From Mesostigma viride (lineage: Eukaryota; Streptophyta; Mesostigmatophyceae; Mesostigmatales; Mesostigmataceae), in assembly GCA_009746045.1 (NCBI GenBank), contig RPFO01000213.1:2072325-2136324 (forward strand): 64,000 nucleotides of DNA, given 5' to 3'. Both the position numbers and the translations under genes were made by a program. Below, one piece after another: positions 1-11,000 of the stretch (the stretch's first letter is position 1; the number at the start of each line of letters is the position of its first letter). The notes under the pieces are model-generated. The model was not told the DNA's origin and did not search any database. It saw only the letters and a program-made list of their open reading frames with translations.

Positions 1-1384
1 CAGAAAGGAATTCTGGGCGTCAGCTACGCTGCCCCTGACCCCTGTCGCCGCCTTCGTTAAAACAAAAGAGACCGCCATGAGCTAGGTGAGCAAGCTTTTA
101 TCGTGTTTCAAGGCCAACGGCTCTCTACCAACGGCCAGATCCGGCAACGGCCTCTAAACAGTTTTAGCCGTCAAGTTTTACTTCAGATATTGCCTGTTGC
201 AAACCCGTCCGCAATCACAGATCTGCTAGGAGAACCTAGACGCAAAAATCCGTCGTCAAGGTACTCAGCACACCGTCAAGGTATGGGCCGCAACAATTAG
301 GCCATATCTTCCGTAATACTCGTACACTAGAAGCCTAATCAACCTTATTACGATCACATCACCCAGCTCTATTTCACCTAGCATCAGCGGCTCCCCTTCC
401 GTATCACTATAAAGAAACTATGTTCAGAGAACCCCGATTTATTCGCTACCCCGACATTCAGTACAGTCTCCTTTCCCACACAGCAAAATATATGGTGTTG
501 TTCTTAGTCAGTTGCATCGTTTTTCCCGTCTTTGTTCTTATCGTGTCGATTTCATCATGACTCTTGTTGAAGTACGTCTTGCATCGTTTGTTGGTCAAAG
601 ACTATGACCGAGACATTATGCTCCATCAAGTCCGGTCGGTTGTCTGCAAGGTCACCCACATCTGCTCGGTGCTGCCCCTTGGCACAAGCTCTACAAACAG
701 GTCGATCGTGGACCAGCTGGATCGCGTAGTATCTCGGCACATGTCTAAACCCTGTGATGCCAGATCTCCTTTGCGGCCGTTCTGAGCTTGGTACTGGATT
801 CGTTGCATGTCCACATCGTCGCGTCGCTGCAGCAACACGATGTTTTCTGGCATACGCGGGCTTTTGGTTCCCGCCGCACATTTGAAAGTGCTGTCCTCCG
901 GATTTTTGCCTTTGCACCGTGTGCAGTTCTTGGGCGTTTGGAATCATGGCATGGCGAACGTAATGACTGACTAGCTAGACATTTTCAGTGGTTTTCCATT
1001 TGCGGGTATTTCCTCGTAAATGGTGGGAGAGCGATCGCAGCAGCAATGGTGCTCACCACTAGACACTCCCGGACAGTTAGGCTCGAAATTAACTCACGCC
1101 CTGATCAAGCAAGTTGTTTCCGGCCCCACCGTCTAGGTCATCTAGTCGCTCTACACGTAAGCCAGCCATAATTTCAATGCACTTGAAGCTACACATTTCC
1201 ATCACCAATCATATTCATCATCCTGAAGGACTCGAACACGCAGACAAGATAACGGCAGGCTCGAGCTACCATGGTCCGGATTCTCCCGATTTCTGGCCTG
1301 CGCTGGTTGTCTCCTTGATAACTCCGTTGGGAGTACATGTAGCAAATATCCCTGAGATAGAGGGCATATGGCTTTTAATATATA
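1..1384. other. Unassigned sequence, partly shared with the CACTA-like element
   Basis: No intact gene is visible. About 895-1120 matches 23257-23480 in reverse orientation, and about 1106-1318 matches 24143-24354 in the same orientation, with roughly 90% identity by eye. Both matches lie inside the CACTA-like transposon at 22368-26421. This stretch is therefore probably a remnant of a related transposon in which the two segments lie in a different relative orientation. The right edge is a LINE insertion beginning around 1385. Nothing recognisable was seen in 1-550. Confidence 0.5.
555..947 (-). pseudogene. Possible decayed transposon ORF, Cys-rich
   Basis: The minus strand holds a 130-codon open frame (555-947) overlapping a second frame (626-853). 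Neither alone looks like a whole protein. Together they give short Cys motifs: C-x2-C followed by a spaced C in one frame, and the string RPVCRACAKG in the other. This would fit a frameshifted zinc-binding segment of a transposase, but no family is recognised. Its upstream half lies in the part shared with the CACTA-like element. It could equally be chance open frame. Confidence 0.2.
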
Positions 1385-2466
1385 CATTAAAAATATAATT
1401 ACTTATACAGCAGAGTGAAATCACTCAAACCAAAGCAAACGCCCAGCTATAAACCTATATACAGAGCCATGTGAAAGCTAGCTCTATATACTACGATAAG
1501 ACCAATGGAAACTCCTAACGGGAGGAACCTAATAGCCCTGCTGCACAAAATCAGCCCGCGTACAGCGGAGCATGATGTCAGCCATGGTCCGAGTCAGCGC
1601 CACCGACAAGCGCTGACGCCAATATGGCGTCCAGGTCTGCGCCGACCATGGGGCCCGCTGGCCCTCCAGCTAGGTCCAGCCGGTCCTCCCGGAGCCGGCA
1701 ACACTCCTTGAAGAAGGCGGAGGTCAGGGGCCCCATGGCCCCAAACTCCTCCAGGACAAAGGGCACCACACGATGGTGCCCGACGTCGCCGTAGGCCAGG
1801 AGCTTGGCCCGCTCGGCCCGGTTTGCCGTGTAACCTGCCGTGAGGGAGGCCCCAGCCACGTGGCTAAGAGCCAAGGGCCGCGCCACCGAGGCGTCAATAA
1901 GCAGATGCCGGCCGGCCACCCCCCTCAAAGTCCAGCACCACGATGTCAGGCCGGTGGTTGGGGGAATAGAAGGCAGCGCCATCCGCATCCTCGGACCGGA
2001 TGTTCGCGTGGGGGAAAACCGACCGAATCATGGCGAGCACCACCGTCAGGAGGACAGTGTGCAAATACAAATACCAATTCTGATTCTGTTGGCGCCCCAT
2101 GCAGGCAAGGTGGTGAGTCCCTGTGGGATCCAGCGGCTGCCCACAGCTACCACAAGGCCGCCCGGCCGGAACAAGAGGCTGCGGGGCAAATAGCTGGCGC
2201 CGGAGCGCCACCGAGTAGTGGCTGGGAGCTAAGGCGAATGGGGGGGCCATGTGAAGAGCCGACGAAGGTACGCCGAGCCCACACTCCGCAATGAAAGCGA
2301 GCTAGAACAGCCACGCACGTCCCTGGGCGTTGAGGTCCGCGAAAAGAGCCATCCAATCAGCCGTGTGCAGAATACCCGCGTAGGTTTTCTGGTGTTTATC
2401 GATGACGCGAGCAGGGAATGCGGCGGGAGATTGAACGGAGGCGACCGAGGGAGTGCCGCGAGGGAG
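1385..2466 (-). mobile_element. LINE 3' fragment, copy 1 (restriction-like endonuclease type)
   Basis: Read on the minus strand, this matches the last ~1.06 kb of the plus-strand LINE (about 3470-4530), including the end of the RT ORF, the Cys-His motif and endonuclease region, and the 3' UTR ending in TGTAA and an AT-rich tail. It differs from the other copies by several indels (for example a shortened 3' UTR near 1470-1490), so it is an older, inactive copy. It is joined head-to-head with copy 2 through a short AT-rich stretch at 2467-2490. Confidence 0.8.
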
Positions 2467-2489
2467 GCTTTTAATATATATAAAAAAAC

Positions 2490-4545
2490 GCGTTCAACAG
2501 TCTGTCCCGCGCCAGCATGTTTGCGGCCGTCATGGAGTCCTTCGAGGACTTGTATGCTTGGACAGCCGTGTGCTACGGCCAGCCCGGCCAACTGGTTCAC
2601 ATCATGGAGGACGGCACTCGCGGCGGCCTGCTGTCGCGGTCGGGCACCCAGCAAGGGGACCCCCTGGGACCCCTGTACTTTGCCGCCCCCTCCAGGGTTG
2701 CCTCCAAGCGGTCCATGCTGCCCACCCGGCGGTCGCTATTCAGGCCTACTTGGATGATATCTACCTTCTGGGCCCTGTGCCGGACACCACCGCGGCTCTG
2801 CTGGCACTGCAGACCGCGGTGGCCGACATCAACCTCCAGTTGACCCTGGCCAAGTGCGCGGTGTACTCGCCCCAAGGTGATTGCTCCGGCTTTCCGCCCC
2901 AGCTCTTGGGCCGGGACGAGCGCCTCCATGGGTTGGATGTCCTCGGCGTTCCGGTTGGCGACCCCGCGTTTGTCATCGATGCTCTGCGGGCCGCCCTCGA
3001 GGCACGCACTGAGGTACTGCCCTTGATTGCGCGCCTTCATGATTCGCAGACCAAGGGTCTGCTTCTGTGGTTTTGCGCTCACCCTCGCGTCGTTCACTGG
3101 CTCCGGGGCGCTCTTCCGGCTCAGGTCCGGCTGGCCGCCGAGGGCCACGACGAACGCATCCAGTCGGCCTTGGCGCAGCTGGTCCCGGGCCCCGACCTCC
3201 CGCCACATGCTATTCGCATTGCCTCCCTGCCTGCACGGATGGGTGGCTGCGGTCTGACTCGTGCCGCCCGGCTGGCCCCAGCAGCATTTTTGGGCTCCGT
3301 CGCTCAGTCGTGGGCGGAAAGCTGCCGGCTCCTGCCCCTTTTGGCAACGGCAGCGCCTGACCTCCTGGACCCCAGCAGCCCTTTGCCCTTCGTCACCGCC
3401 ATCCAGGAGGCCTATGCTGAGATCCAGCAGGCCTGTTCTCCCGTCCGTGCCGCTCAGGCGGTACAGCGCCACCTCCCTCGCGGCACTCCCTCGGTCGCCT
3501 CCGTTCAATCTCCCGCCGCATTCCCTGCTCGCGTCATCGATAAACACCAGAAAACCTACGCGGGTATTCTGCACACGGCTGATTGGATTGCTCTTTTCGC
3601 GGACCTCAACGCCCAGGGACGTGCGTGGCTGTTCTCGCTTTCCTTGCGGAGTGTGGGCTCGGCGTACCTTCGTGCTCTTCCCATGGCCCCCCCATTCGCC
3701 TTGGCTCCCAGCCACTACTCGGTGGCGCTCCGGCACCAGCTATTTGCCCCGCAGCCTCTTGTTCCGGCCGGGCGGCCTTGTGGTAGCTGTGGGCAGCCGC
3801 TGGATCCCACGGGGACTCACTACCTTGCCTGCATGGGGGGCCAACAGAATCAGAATTGGTATTTGTATTTGCACACTGTCCTCCTGACGGTGGTGCTCGC
3901 CATGATTCGGTCGGTTTTCCCCCACGCGAACATCCGGTCCGAGGATGCGGATGGCGCTGCCTTCTATTCCCCCAACCACCGGCCTGACATCGTGGTGCTG
4001 GACTTTGAGGGGGGTGGCCGGCATCTGCTTATTGACGTTTCGGTGGCGCGGCCCTTGGCTCTTAGCCACGTGGCTGGGGCCTCCCTCACGGCAGGTTACA
4101 CGGCGGACCGCTCCGCCCGGTCCAAGCGGGCCAAGCTCCTGGCCTACGGCGACGTCGGGCACCATCGTGTGGTGCCCTTTATCCTGGAGGAGTTTGGTGC
4201 CATGGGGCCGCTGACCTCCGCCTTCTTCAAGGAGTGTTGCCGGCTCCGGGAGGACCGGCTGGACCTGGAGGGCCAGCGGGCCCCATGGTCGGCGCGGACC
4301 TGGACGTCATATTGGCGTCAGCGCTTGTCGGTGGCGCTGACTCGGGCCATGGCTGACATCATGCTCCGCCGTACGCGGGCTGATTTTGCGGTGCAGCAGG
4401 GCTATTAGGTTCCTCCCGTTAGGAGTTTCCATTGGTCTTATCGTAGTATAGAGCTTTGACATGGCTCTGTATATAGGTTTATAGCTGGGCGTTTCCTTTG
4501 GTTTGAGTGATTTCACTCTGCTGTAAGTAATTATATTTTTAATAT
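2490..4545 (+). mobile_element. LINE fragment, copy 2
   Basis: This is a 5'-truncated non-LTR retrotransposon carrying the C-terminal half of the RT ORF, a 3' UTR with TGTAA at about 4523 and an AT-rich palindromic tail around 4527-4567. It has no LTRs. It abuts copy 1 (head-to-head) on the left and copy 3 (tail-to-tail) on the right. Confidence 0.85.
2517..4408 (+). pseudogene. LINE reverse transcriptase / restriction-like endonuclease, 5'-truncated and frameshifted
   Basis: The frame opening at 2517 encodes the RT motif with GTQQGDPLGP. Near 2690 the frame changes, and the continuation (to 4408) carries the catalytic box YLDDIYLL. About 330 residues later comes a C-x2-C-x9-H-x3-C motif (CGSCGQPLDPTGTHYLAC). 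It is followed by a PD-(D/E)xK-type endonuclease signature, HRPDIVVLDF then LLIDVSVARP. RT followed by a CCHC motif and a restriction-like endonuclease is the arrangement of R2/NeSL-type elements that use target-primed reverse transcription. The N-terminal DNA-binding part is missing. Because of the truncation and frameshift it cannot be autonomous. Clade assignment within the endonuclease-bearing LINEs is not possible by eye. Confidence 0.85.
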
Positions 4546-4968
4546 ATATATTAAAAATATAATTACTTACAGCAGAGTGAAATCACTCAAACCAAAGGAA
4601 ACGCCCAGCTATAAACCTATATACAGAGCCATGTCAAAGCTCTATACTACGATAAGACCAATGGAAACTCCTAACGGGAGGAACCTAATAGCCCTGCTGC
4701 ACCGCAAAATCAGCCCGCGTACGGCGGAGCATGATGTCAGCCATGGCCCGAGTCAGCGCCACCGACAAGCGCTGACGCCAATATGACGTCCAGGTCCGCG
4801 CCGACCATGGGGCCCGCTGGCCCTCCAGGTCCAGCCGGTCCTCCCGGAGCCGGCAACACTCCTTGAAGAAGGCGGAGGTCAGCGGCCCCATGGCACCAAA
4901 CTCCTCCAGGATAAAGGGCACCACACGATGGTGCCCGACGTCGCCGTAGGCCAGGAGCTTGGCCCGCT
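4125..4968. repeat. Near-perfect ~840-bp palindrome of two LINE 3' ends
   Basis: The axis lies between 4546 and 4547. Equivalent ORFs at 4307-4516 (-) and 4577-4786 (+) are identical, and the arms stay identical for about 420 bp before diverging at an indel in the RSARSK/RAERAK region. The centre is the AT-rich LINE tail. Confidence 0.9.
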
Positions 4969-4987
4969 CCGCCCGGTCCGCCGTGTA
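4547..4987 (-). mobile_element. LINE 3' fragment, copy 3
   Basis: Minus-strand LINE 3' end, almost identical to copy 2 over 420 bp. It is cut at 4987 by the 5' LTR of Copia-1. Copy 1 shows that the LINE should continue beyond this point, but it does not resume after Copia-1 at 26788, so sequence was lost there. Confidence 0.8.
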
Positions 4988-5682
4988 AGTTAACGCCAAG
5001 CGCATTGGCGTAATCCTGATTCGGCATATCTCTGCGATTCCAGCGGCACCGGAACGAGTTCATTCCGACAAGTATCAAGAAAGTTATGGCGTTCCGACTT
5101 CCCGGTCGCGCGCGAGCGCGAGCCGGCTGTTCTTCTAAGTCGGACGTGAATATTTGCCGACGACATATGGGGTCGACAGTAATTCCTGGGCTGACAGGAA
5201 TTAGATGCTGTACCTACGACGGTATTGGATTAATACGTCGTACGCAGGAAATAGGAACCTTAACCTGTGGTCCGTTGGTACCGCAGGCTTAGTCCTAGAC
5301 TTCTAGGTGCAGATGCAATAGTCACTGTGGACTGTGCTCTGTGGTCACTGTGCCTGTATGGCAGACCTACTGTATAGGAGCTGGGCGCTGTACAGGTAGT
5401 GAATACTGTACCGGGGTGTTATTACTGAGCAGGCCTCCTAGGCTGCTCAGGACTAGCAAGCACAGTGCACAAGTATATAAACAATAGGCCAGTGCCAAAT
5501 GGGCATCTCTTGCGAGCCCGCCTCACGTGTTGTGCCTTGACTTGGCAAGCGCGTGTACAAGCCTCAAGTGTGTGAGCGCTGTAACATTATCCGATTTTAA
5601 CAAAGCTCCGTTTCCAACCATATTCACACATTGCTGCATTGCAACCATATCCTTCACATTGCGTGTGATAAGAACGTTAACT
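4988..5682 (+). repeat. Copia-1 5' LTR
   Basis: It begins AGTTAACGCC and ends CGTTAACT, giving AGTT/AACT termini rather than TG/CA. The start matches the 3' LTR start at 22143. The end is inferred from the AACT terminus and from the similar following sequence in Copia-2 (c-x2-ATTACA right after the LTR). It contains a TATA box at 5474 and TGTAA near 5581. Confidence 0.75.
5474..5480 (+). promoter_or_regulatory. TATA box in Copia-1 LTR
   Basis: TATATAA lies about 210 bp before the inferred LTR end and 300 bp before ORF0. The same box is kept in the 3' LTR at about 26686. It is the likely Pol II promoter of the element. Confidence 0.55.
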
Positions 5683-5775
5683 CAAATTACAACCAGTCTC
5701 AGCGGAACGGCCAGGAGGGTCGTTGCCGGTTGCGGTGTGCAGCGTTGACGACGCGAGGAGCTCGTCCGGTGGTGA

Positions 5776-6453
5776 ATGGTGCAGGAGGAACAACGGCAGC
5801 AGGATTTCCGGTTTCGGCAGTCTGCTGGGGGTTCGATTTCTCCTGAATTACGCCGTGTCGTTCGGGATCTATCTTTATTGCTTGCAGATCGTCCGCCTGT
5901 TCGCAGCTTCGTGCAATTCGTCGACGACCAGGTCGAAGATTGGGAGCGAATTCTGCGACACGTACAAACCATCGTCATTCCGGAGCACCGGAGCATCGAC
6001 GACCTTGAGCAGGAGCTTCACGGGTTGGTCGGCATCCAGACGGTGATTACTGCAGTAGCAGAGCGAGTGCGGACGGAGTTGGCAGCAAGGCGAGGCGAGG
6101 TTGCGGAGGCAGCTGGCGCAGGGCGACACGAGTTTGTACCGACAGTAGCGGGCGCGGGAGTACCACGTGCTTTCGCAGGCGGCATCGGCGACGAGGGTGT
6201 TGCAGCGGGGCCAGTTAGGCGTGAACGACGCGGAGCGGAGCACTACAGGCGGCTTGCAGAGGTCGGGGCGACAGCGGAAGCCATCACCGGAGGACAGCGC
6301 GCGACAAGAGTCGGCAGGTTTCCGGAGCGAGTAAGAGTTCCTTTTCAGGAACTGCCCCCGCCCCTTCGCGTTCGTGTGACGCGTTGGGAAGAGTTTGCAC
6401 CTCTTGGGTACGATAGTGACCTTGAGGAGGAGCAGGGGGTGTCGCTGGGCTAG
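5776..6453 (+). CDS. Copia-1 ORF0, unknown function (225 aa)
   Basis: First ORF after the 5' LTR, ahead of gag. No family is recognised. The N-terminal half has a helical, heptad-like look (VVRDLSLLLAD, VEDWERILRHVQ, IDDLEQELHGLVG). The middle is Ala/Arg/Gly-rich. The C-terminus is acidic (YDSDLEEEQG). Copia-2 has an ORF of similar size and position (18720-19430), also with an acidic end, and Copia-4 has charged ORF remnants in the same place. Position and length are conserved, while sequence similarity is weak by eye. It could be an N-terminal Gag-like or envelope-position-independent accessory protein; nothing shows its function. Confidence 0.55.
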   Translation: MVQEEQRQQDFRFRQSAGGSISPELRRVVRDLSLLLADRPPVRSFVQFVDDQVEDWERILRHVQTIVIPEHRSIDDLEQELHGLVGIQTVITAVAERVRTELAARRGEVAEAAGAGRHEFVPTVAGAGVPRAFAGGIGDEGVAAGPVRRERRGAEHYRRLAEVGATAEAITGGQRATRVGRFPERVRVPFQELPPPLRVRVTRWEEFAPLGYDSDLEEEQGVSLG

Positions 6454-6857
6454 GCGACGAGGCACTTGGCGACCACGAGGTGCCAAGATACAATCCGCGG
6501 GGTGCCAACGACGGGTTGTCACCTGTCTACTTACCAACGGTGACGATTCAGTCATCGCGGGCCGACAGCGGGTCGACGACGGCGCAGCAGGTAGCAGGGT
6601 ACCAGAGCTGATTGTGGTGAGCGACAGCGACGACGACAGCGACAAGGAGAACCAGGACGCGCCTGGGGCCAGCCGTGGTGGTCTTGCCTGAGTGGTAACA
6701 CTTGGCACTTTCCTTTCTTGTTCAGTAGCTTATATTGCTTTAATTGCTGCTTGGCCACTTGGCTGGCTGTAGCAGATCTGAACAGAGGCCATCATGGAGA
6801 TGGAGCTATCAACCAACAAGCGGGCTTTATGGGCTTCGCGGGCGCGGCGCTGGGCTG

Positions 6858-6903
6858 GATGGACGAGATGGACGCGATGGACGCGGTGGACGCGATGGAC
6901 GCG
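6858..6903 (+). repeat. 9-bp microsatellite (GATGGACGC)n
   Basis: About five imperfect copies of a 9-bp unit lie between ORF0 and gag. Being a multiple of three, it keeps the local frame open. Confidence 0.7.
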
Positions 6904-7033
6904 GGGACGGCCAGGCGCTGGGAGACCAGGCTGAGGTGCCAGATAATCAGAGCCAAGGATCGCAGGGCGGGCAGCACGCGCCAGCCGCAGATCAAGCGGC
7001 GCCTAAGCGACCAACGTTGCTGAGGGGTACGCG

Positions 7034-7977
7034 GTGCTAGGCCAGTTTCAGTCCATCAAGGACAATTGGCAGCCCCGGGATGCTGAGAGGATGTTAGAGG
7101 ACATGAACTTGTACACGGAGATATACAACGGTGACAAGCTTCGCATCCTGGCGTCTAGTGCCTACATACGGCAGTCGGCGAGGCGGCTGTTCAAGTTTGT
7201 TCGGGAGCGACACGCGGCGGGGGACACCTGGACGGCGTTTATGACGCGACTCAGGTCGTTCCTGAGTGACAAGAGGACCATAGATGGGTCCCACCTGAAG
7301 CAAGAATACCTGGACTACAAGCCCATCAAGGGGCAACTAGTGGTCCACGCCTTTGAAGACTTCGTCAAGCTGAGGGAGGACGCCATGGCCAAGGGCTTCT
7401 TCGTCGCAGATCGGATGGCCATGGGCGACTTTCTCAAGTCGCTGCAGCTGGATCCGGTCACCATGGATAATGTGACCATCCACATGCGACAGGTCCATGG
7501 CTGGGCAGCCATGACGGACCAGTTGTATGAGTGTTTCAGCGGCAAGTACGTGGGTGGTAAGCGCCCTCGTCAGGGTGATGAGGAGGCCACTGAACCCACG
7601 GTTAAGTCCATGAGGGGATCGGGCCACGGGGGCCCAGCGCCTCGAGAGGGCCTGAGACCTCTTCAAGGGGTCGAGGAAGGTCCAGGAGGGGGCGTGACAG
7701 AAGGGCTGGACGGGGGACCCCGCCGAAGTCGGGACATCCACAGTCCCAGTTTGACTTCAAGAGGGTGGGTGGTCCTCCCAAGGCTGGGCCCAGCAGTGGG
7801 ACCTCACGGGACATCAGTCAGGTGGAATGTTATTTCTGCCAGGGGAAGGGTCACTTCAGGAATGAGTGTCCCTCGTACCTGAGGCAGGAAGGTCAGAGCA
7901 AGCCAGCTCAGGGTGGCAGCAAGGACAAGGCTGGTCCATCCCAGGACAAGGGCAAGGGCAAGGCTGCTGATCATTGA
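7034..7977 (+). pseudogene. gag: Copia-1 Gag, frameshifted
   Basis: The frame from 7034 encodes a helical capsid-like region similar in layout to Copia-2 Gag, with YNGDKLRILASSAYIRQ and FVADRMAMGDFLKSL matching the Copia-2 FNVADNIALTNWLKV region. Near 7600-7625 the coding signal moves to another frame. That frame continues through a basic Arg/Ser/Gly linker and FDFKRVGGPPK (compare VFRRVGGQPK in Copia-2) to the zinc knuckle CYFCQGKGHFRNEC (C-x2-C-x4-H-x4-C) and stops at 7977. The nucleocapsid half is therefore out of frame, by mutation or less likely by recoding. The true N-terminus is unclear; 7034 is only the first Met in frame. Confidence 0.75.
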
Positions 7978-8010
7978 CTTGAGCCTGCACACATCCCTGA
8001 ACCCTGGAGG

Positions 8011-11000
8011 GTGCCCCCAGGGGTGTGTAATGAAGCTGCTAGTGACAGCAGTGAGGGGCAGCCCCATGCTCTAGTGAAAGAGCCTATTGGACACGATGGG
8101 GCAAGCTTGGTTACCACAGAGAGTATGCCAGCTGTAGCTGCAGTGGTTACTCGCCAACGTGCCCGCCATGGCGGTGCTGAGCCTGAGGTAGGACCTGGTG
8201 ATGTGGACCCAGGTGGATCTCAGAAGCATTCTGACCGTGCAGGACTGGCACAGGATGGTCAGGATGAGGATAGGGCTGGAGACAGTCTGACAGGCACGAC
8301 CCTGGTGCCTCCTGTACATAAGGGATCTGTACATACCTTGAGTGCTAATAATGACAATAAAAGGTTTTCTCTCTTGTATGACATTGCCTCAAGGTTGCAT
8401 ACCATGTTTGGCCATGCAGCTCAGTCTTTGCAAGTTGCTAGACGGCTGGGAGGAAGTGAGTTGTACTCCATCTGCCAACAGGTTGCTCAAGCTTGCAAGT
8501 GCAGGCTAGTTGCTAGAAAGCCCAAGCAGTCTCATGCCAGGACTCCTATTTTGCAGCCAGGCCATGTGCAGGTAGATATTCAGAGAATCAGGGGTTTGAA
8601 GCTGCTGGTGGCAGTGGACAGATATACCAAGTACAAGACCCTAGAGATCCTGCCTGACATGGAGAAGCCTACATTGATTGCTGCTCTGAAGTTGACAAGG
8701 AGCAGGTACCCTGGGTTGGAGTTGTTGCAGTGTGACATTCAGTTTGAGTGCTGTGAGAACCTGCCAGAGTTTCCAGAGTTGCTGATTACACCCAGGGAGA
8801 GCCACGGCCAGCAAGGGGTGGTGGAGAGAGCCATCCAAGAGATCAAGACTGTGCTGCTGGTGGAGAGGATTCCAAGGACGTCATCTGCCATTGTGACATC
8901 TGCATGGCTACGTTCTGTGGAGGACAGGCTGAACCTGAGGACTCCCATGTTCTTTGGTGACATTGCCATCAATCCTCTTATGCTGCATACCAGGATGCTG
9001 CCAGCTGATGCTGAGCAGGCATGGAAGGAGAAGCTAGAGGCCAAGTTCCTCAAGCTGAGGCAGAAAGACAAGGGCTGGAGTGTCCTAGAACCTAACGTTG
9101 GACAACAGGTTGTTGTGTGGAAGGAACCAAGCTTTCCAGGGAAACGTGGCAGCTGGCATGATGGGGTGGTGACCCGAGTAGAAGCCGCTGGCCATAAGTG
9201 CTGGGTGGCCATTGATGGCTCCCAAGCAGTGCACCGTCTGTCCTGGTCAAAGATCCGTCCCCGGGGAGGTAATCAAGGAGACCTCTTCCAGGTGCCCGCT
9301 GGTGTACAAGGCGGGGGTGACGTGGAGCTTCCTGATCAGGGTGCTACAGCTGTATCGAGCCCTCAGGGTGACCCTGGCCCGGCCCCTGGGGTACCTTCAC
9401 ATACGGTGGTTGGGCAAGCAGGCGGACAGGCTGCACCTCCGGAACGGCCCGACACCAGGCCTAGGGGTGTGCGTCTATCAGATATTGTACAGGCTTTGCA
9501 AAGAGCCAAGAAGGAGCCTAAGGTGTCCAAGCTTGTCCAGTTGGATGAACCTGAGGTAGCTGCCATGGAGATAGATACCAATGCACAGGTTTCTGTCATG
9601 GGACCTCAGCATACAGGAGAACTGCTGGTCGGAGAACCAAGTTGCCCCTGGGTGTCTGATTTCAGTGGTAGGACGCATCTAAGGGTGTTGGGAGAGGTTA
9701 CTGCCCCTGTCATGGGTGTGGATGTGACCTTCCTTGTCCTAGAGGACTATGATGGCCCTGTGATTTTGGGTCAGAATTTTCTGGGCAATCCTGGGATTTC
9801 TATCAGAGCTACAGCTCTGAGAAGAGATGGCTGGGGGATGATTCCCCTAGAAAATTTCAGGACAACATTTCCAGTCAGGTGCAGGGCCAAGCCGGTCAAG
9901 GGTGTAAAATGGGATGAAGGGGAGGTGCCCCCAGCGGCCAGTTTGGTGATTCCAGCTGTGTTGCACCCCAGCAGTATTGGCATAACTCACAGGAGCCTTG
10001 CTGCACACTCTCCTTTGACATATGACCAGCTGGTCCAAGAGATGAGCTCGCCTACTTTGTTTGAGGCTTGGAAGCTCGCCTTCTCCAAGGCATTGGAGGA
10101 GTGGTTGCAGTTTGAGTGTGCTGCACCAACAGACAGACGTCCCCCAGCATCAAGGAAGCTTGCTTTGAGATTTGTGCTGAAGAGGAAGGTTGTGGATGAG
10201 GTATCAGTGCCCCATGTCAGGCCTGTCCTGAATGAGTATCACGGCACGGGGAGTCTGCCAGGAGAGGAGCTATACACGCCAGGGATGCTACACGACACAT
10301 GGAGAATTTTGCTATGTCTCTACGTGGGGTTGCTGAACAGGGGAGCAGCTATGTCATCAGTGCTGCTGGACTTCAAGAGGGCATTTTTAAAATCTGATCC
10401 AGAAGTGGCCAGGAGGGTGTGGAAGCAGGATGAGCCTTACTGTGTTGAGGTGCCTGCCATCTGGAAGCTGGAGCTGCATCAACAATTCCTGGTTATTCTG
10501 AAGGGCCTGGAAGGACTCAGGTCGAGCCCAATCATCTGGAGACTCACGCTGCAGGAAGCTCTGATCAGTGAGTGTGGCTTGAGAGTGTCTTCAGTTGATC
10601 CCTGTTTGCTGCTGGCCCAATGGGAGGGTCTGCCAGTGTATGCTAGTTTGCATGGAGATGATCTGCATTTGCTAGCCCCCACGACCTGGCTGAAGAAGTT
10701 TATTCCTGTCATCAGTGGCAAGTTTTCACTGGGCAAGGAGCTGTGGCAGGAGCCCAACAAGCCTGTAGTGTTCTGTGGAATGCAGGCTACCCTGTTCAGG
10801 AGGGACGGGGAGTGGAGTATCAGGCTTCAGGCTGGAGGAGATTATAAACAGACCATTGTGAAGGCCTTGCCAGAGAAGATCACCCAGGCTGCAGGACCTG
10901 AGTTGAGAGGCATGTGGGCCTGGTTTGCCAGCATCTGTGGTCCGTCTTTGATGGTCCATAGCAGAATGCCTGATGAGGTGCTTGAGGATGAGAAGCCTCG

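Noticed and set aside
2597-3736. 379-aa minus-strand ORF
   Set aside because: Antisense shadow of the GC-rich LINE RT ORF. The sense frame carries the RT, Cys-His and endonuclease motifs.
5875-6708. 277-aa minus-strand ORF opposite Copia-1 ORF0
   Set aside because: Low-complexity Ser/Arg/Pro antisense frame. The element's coding strand is plus.
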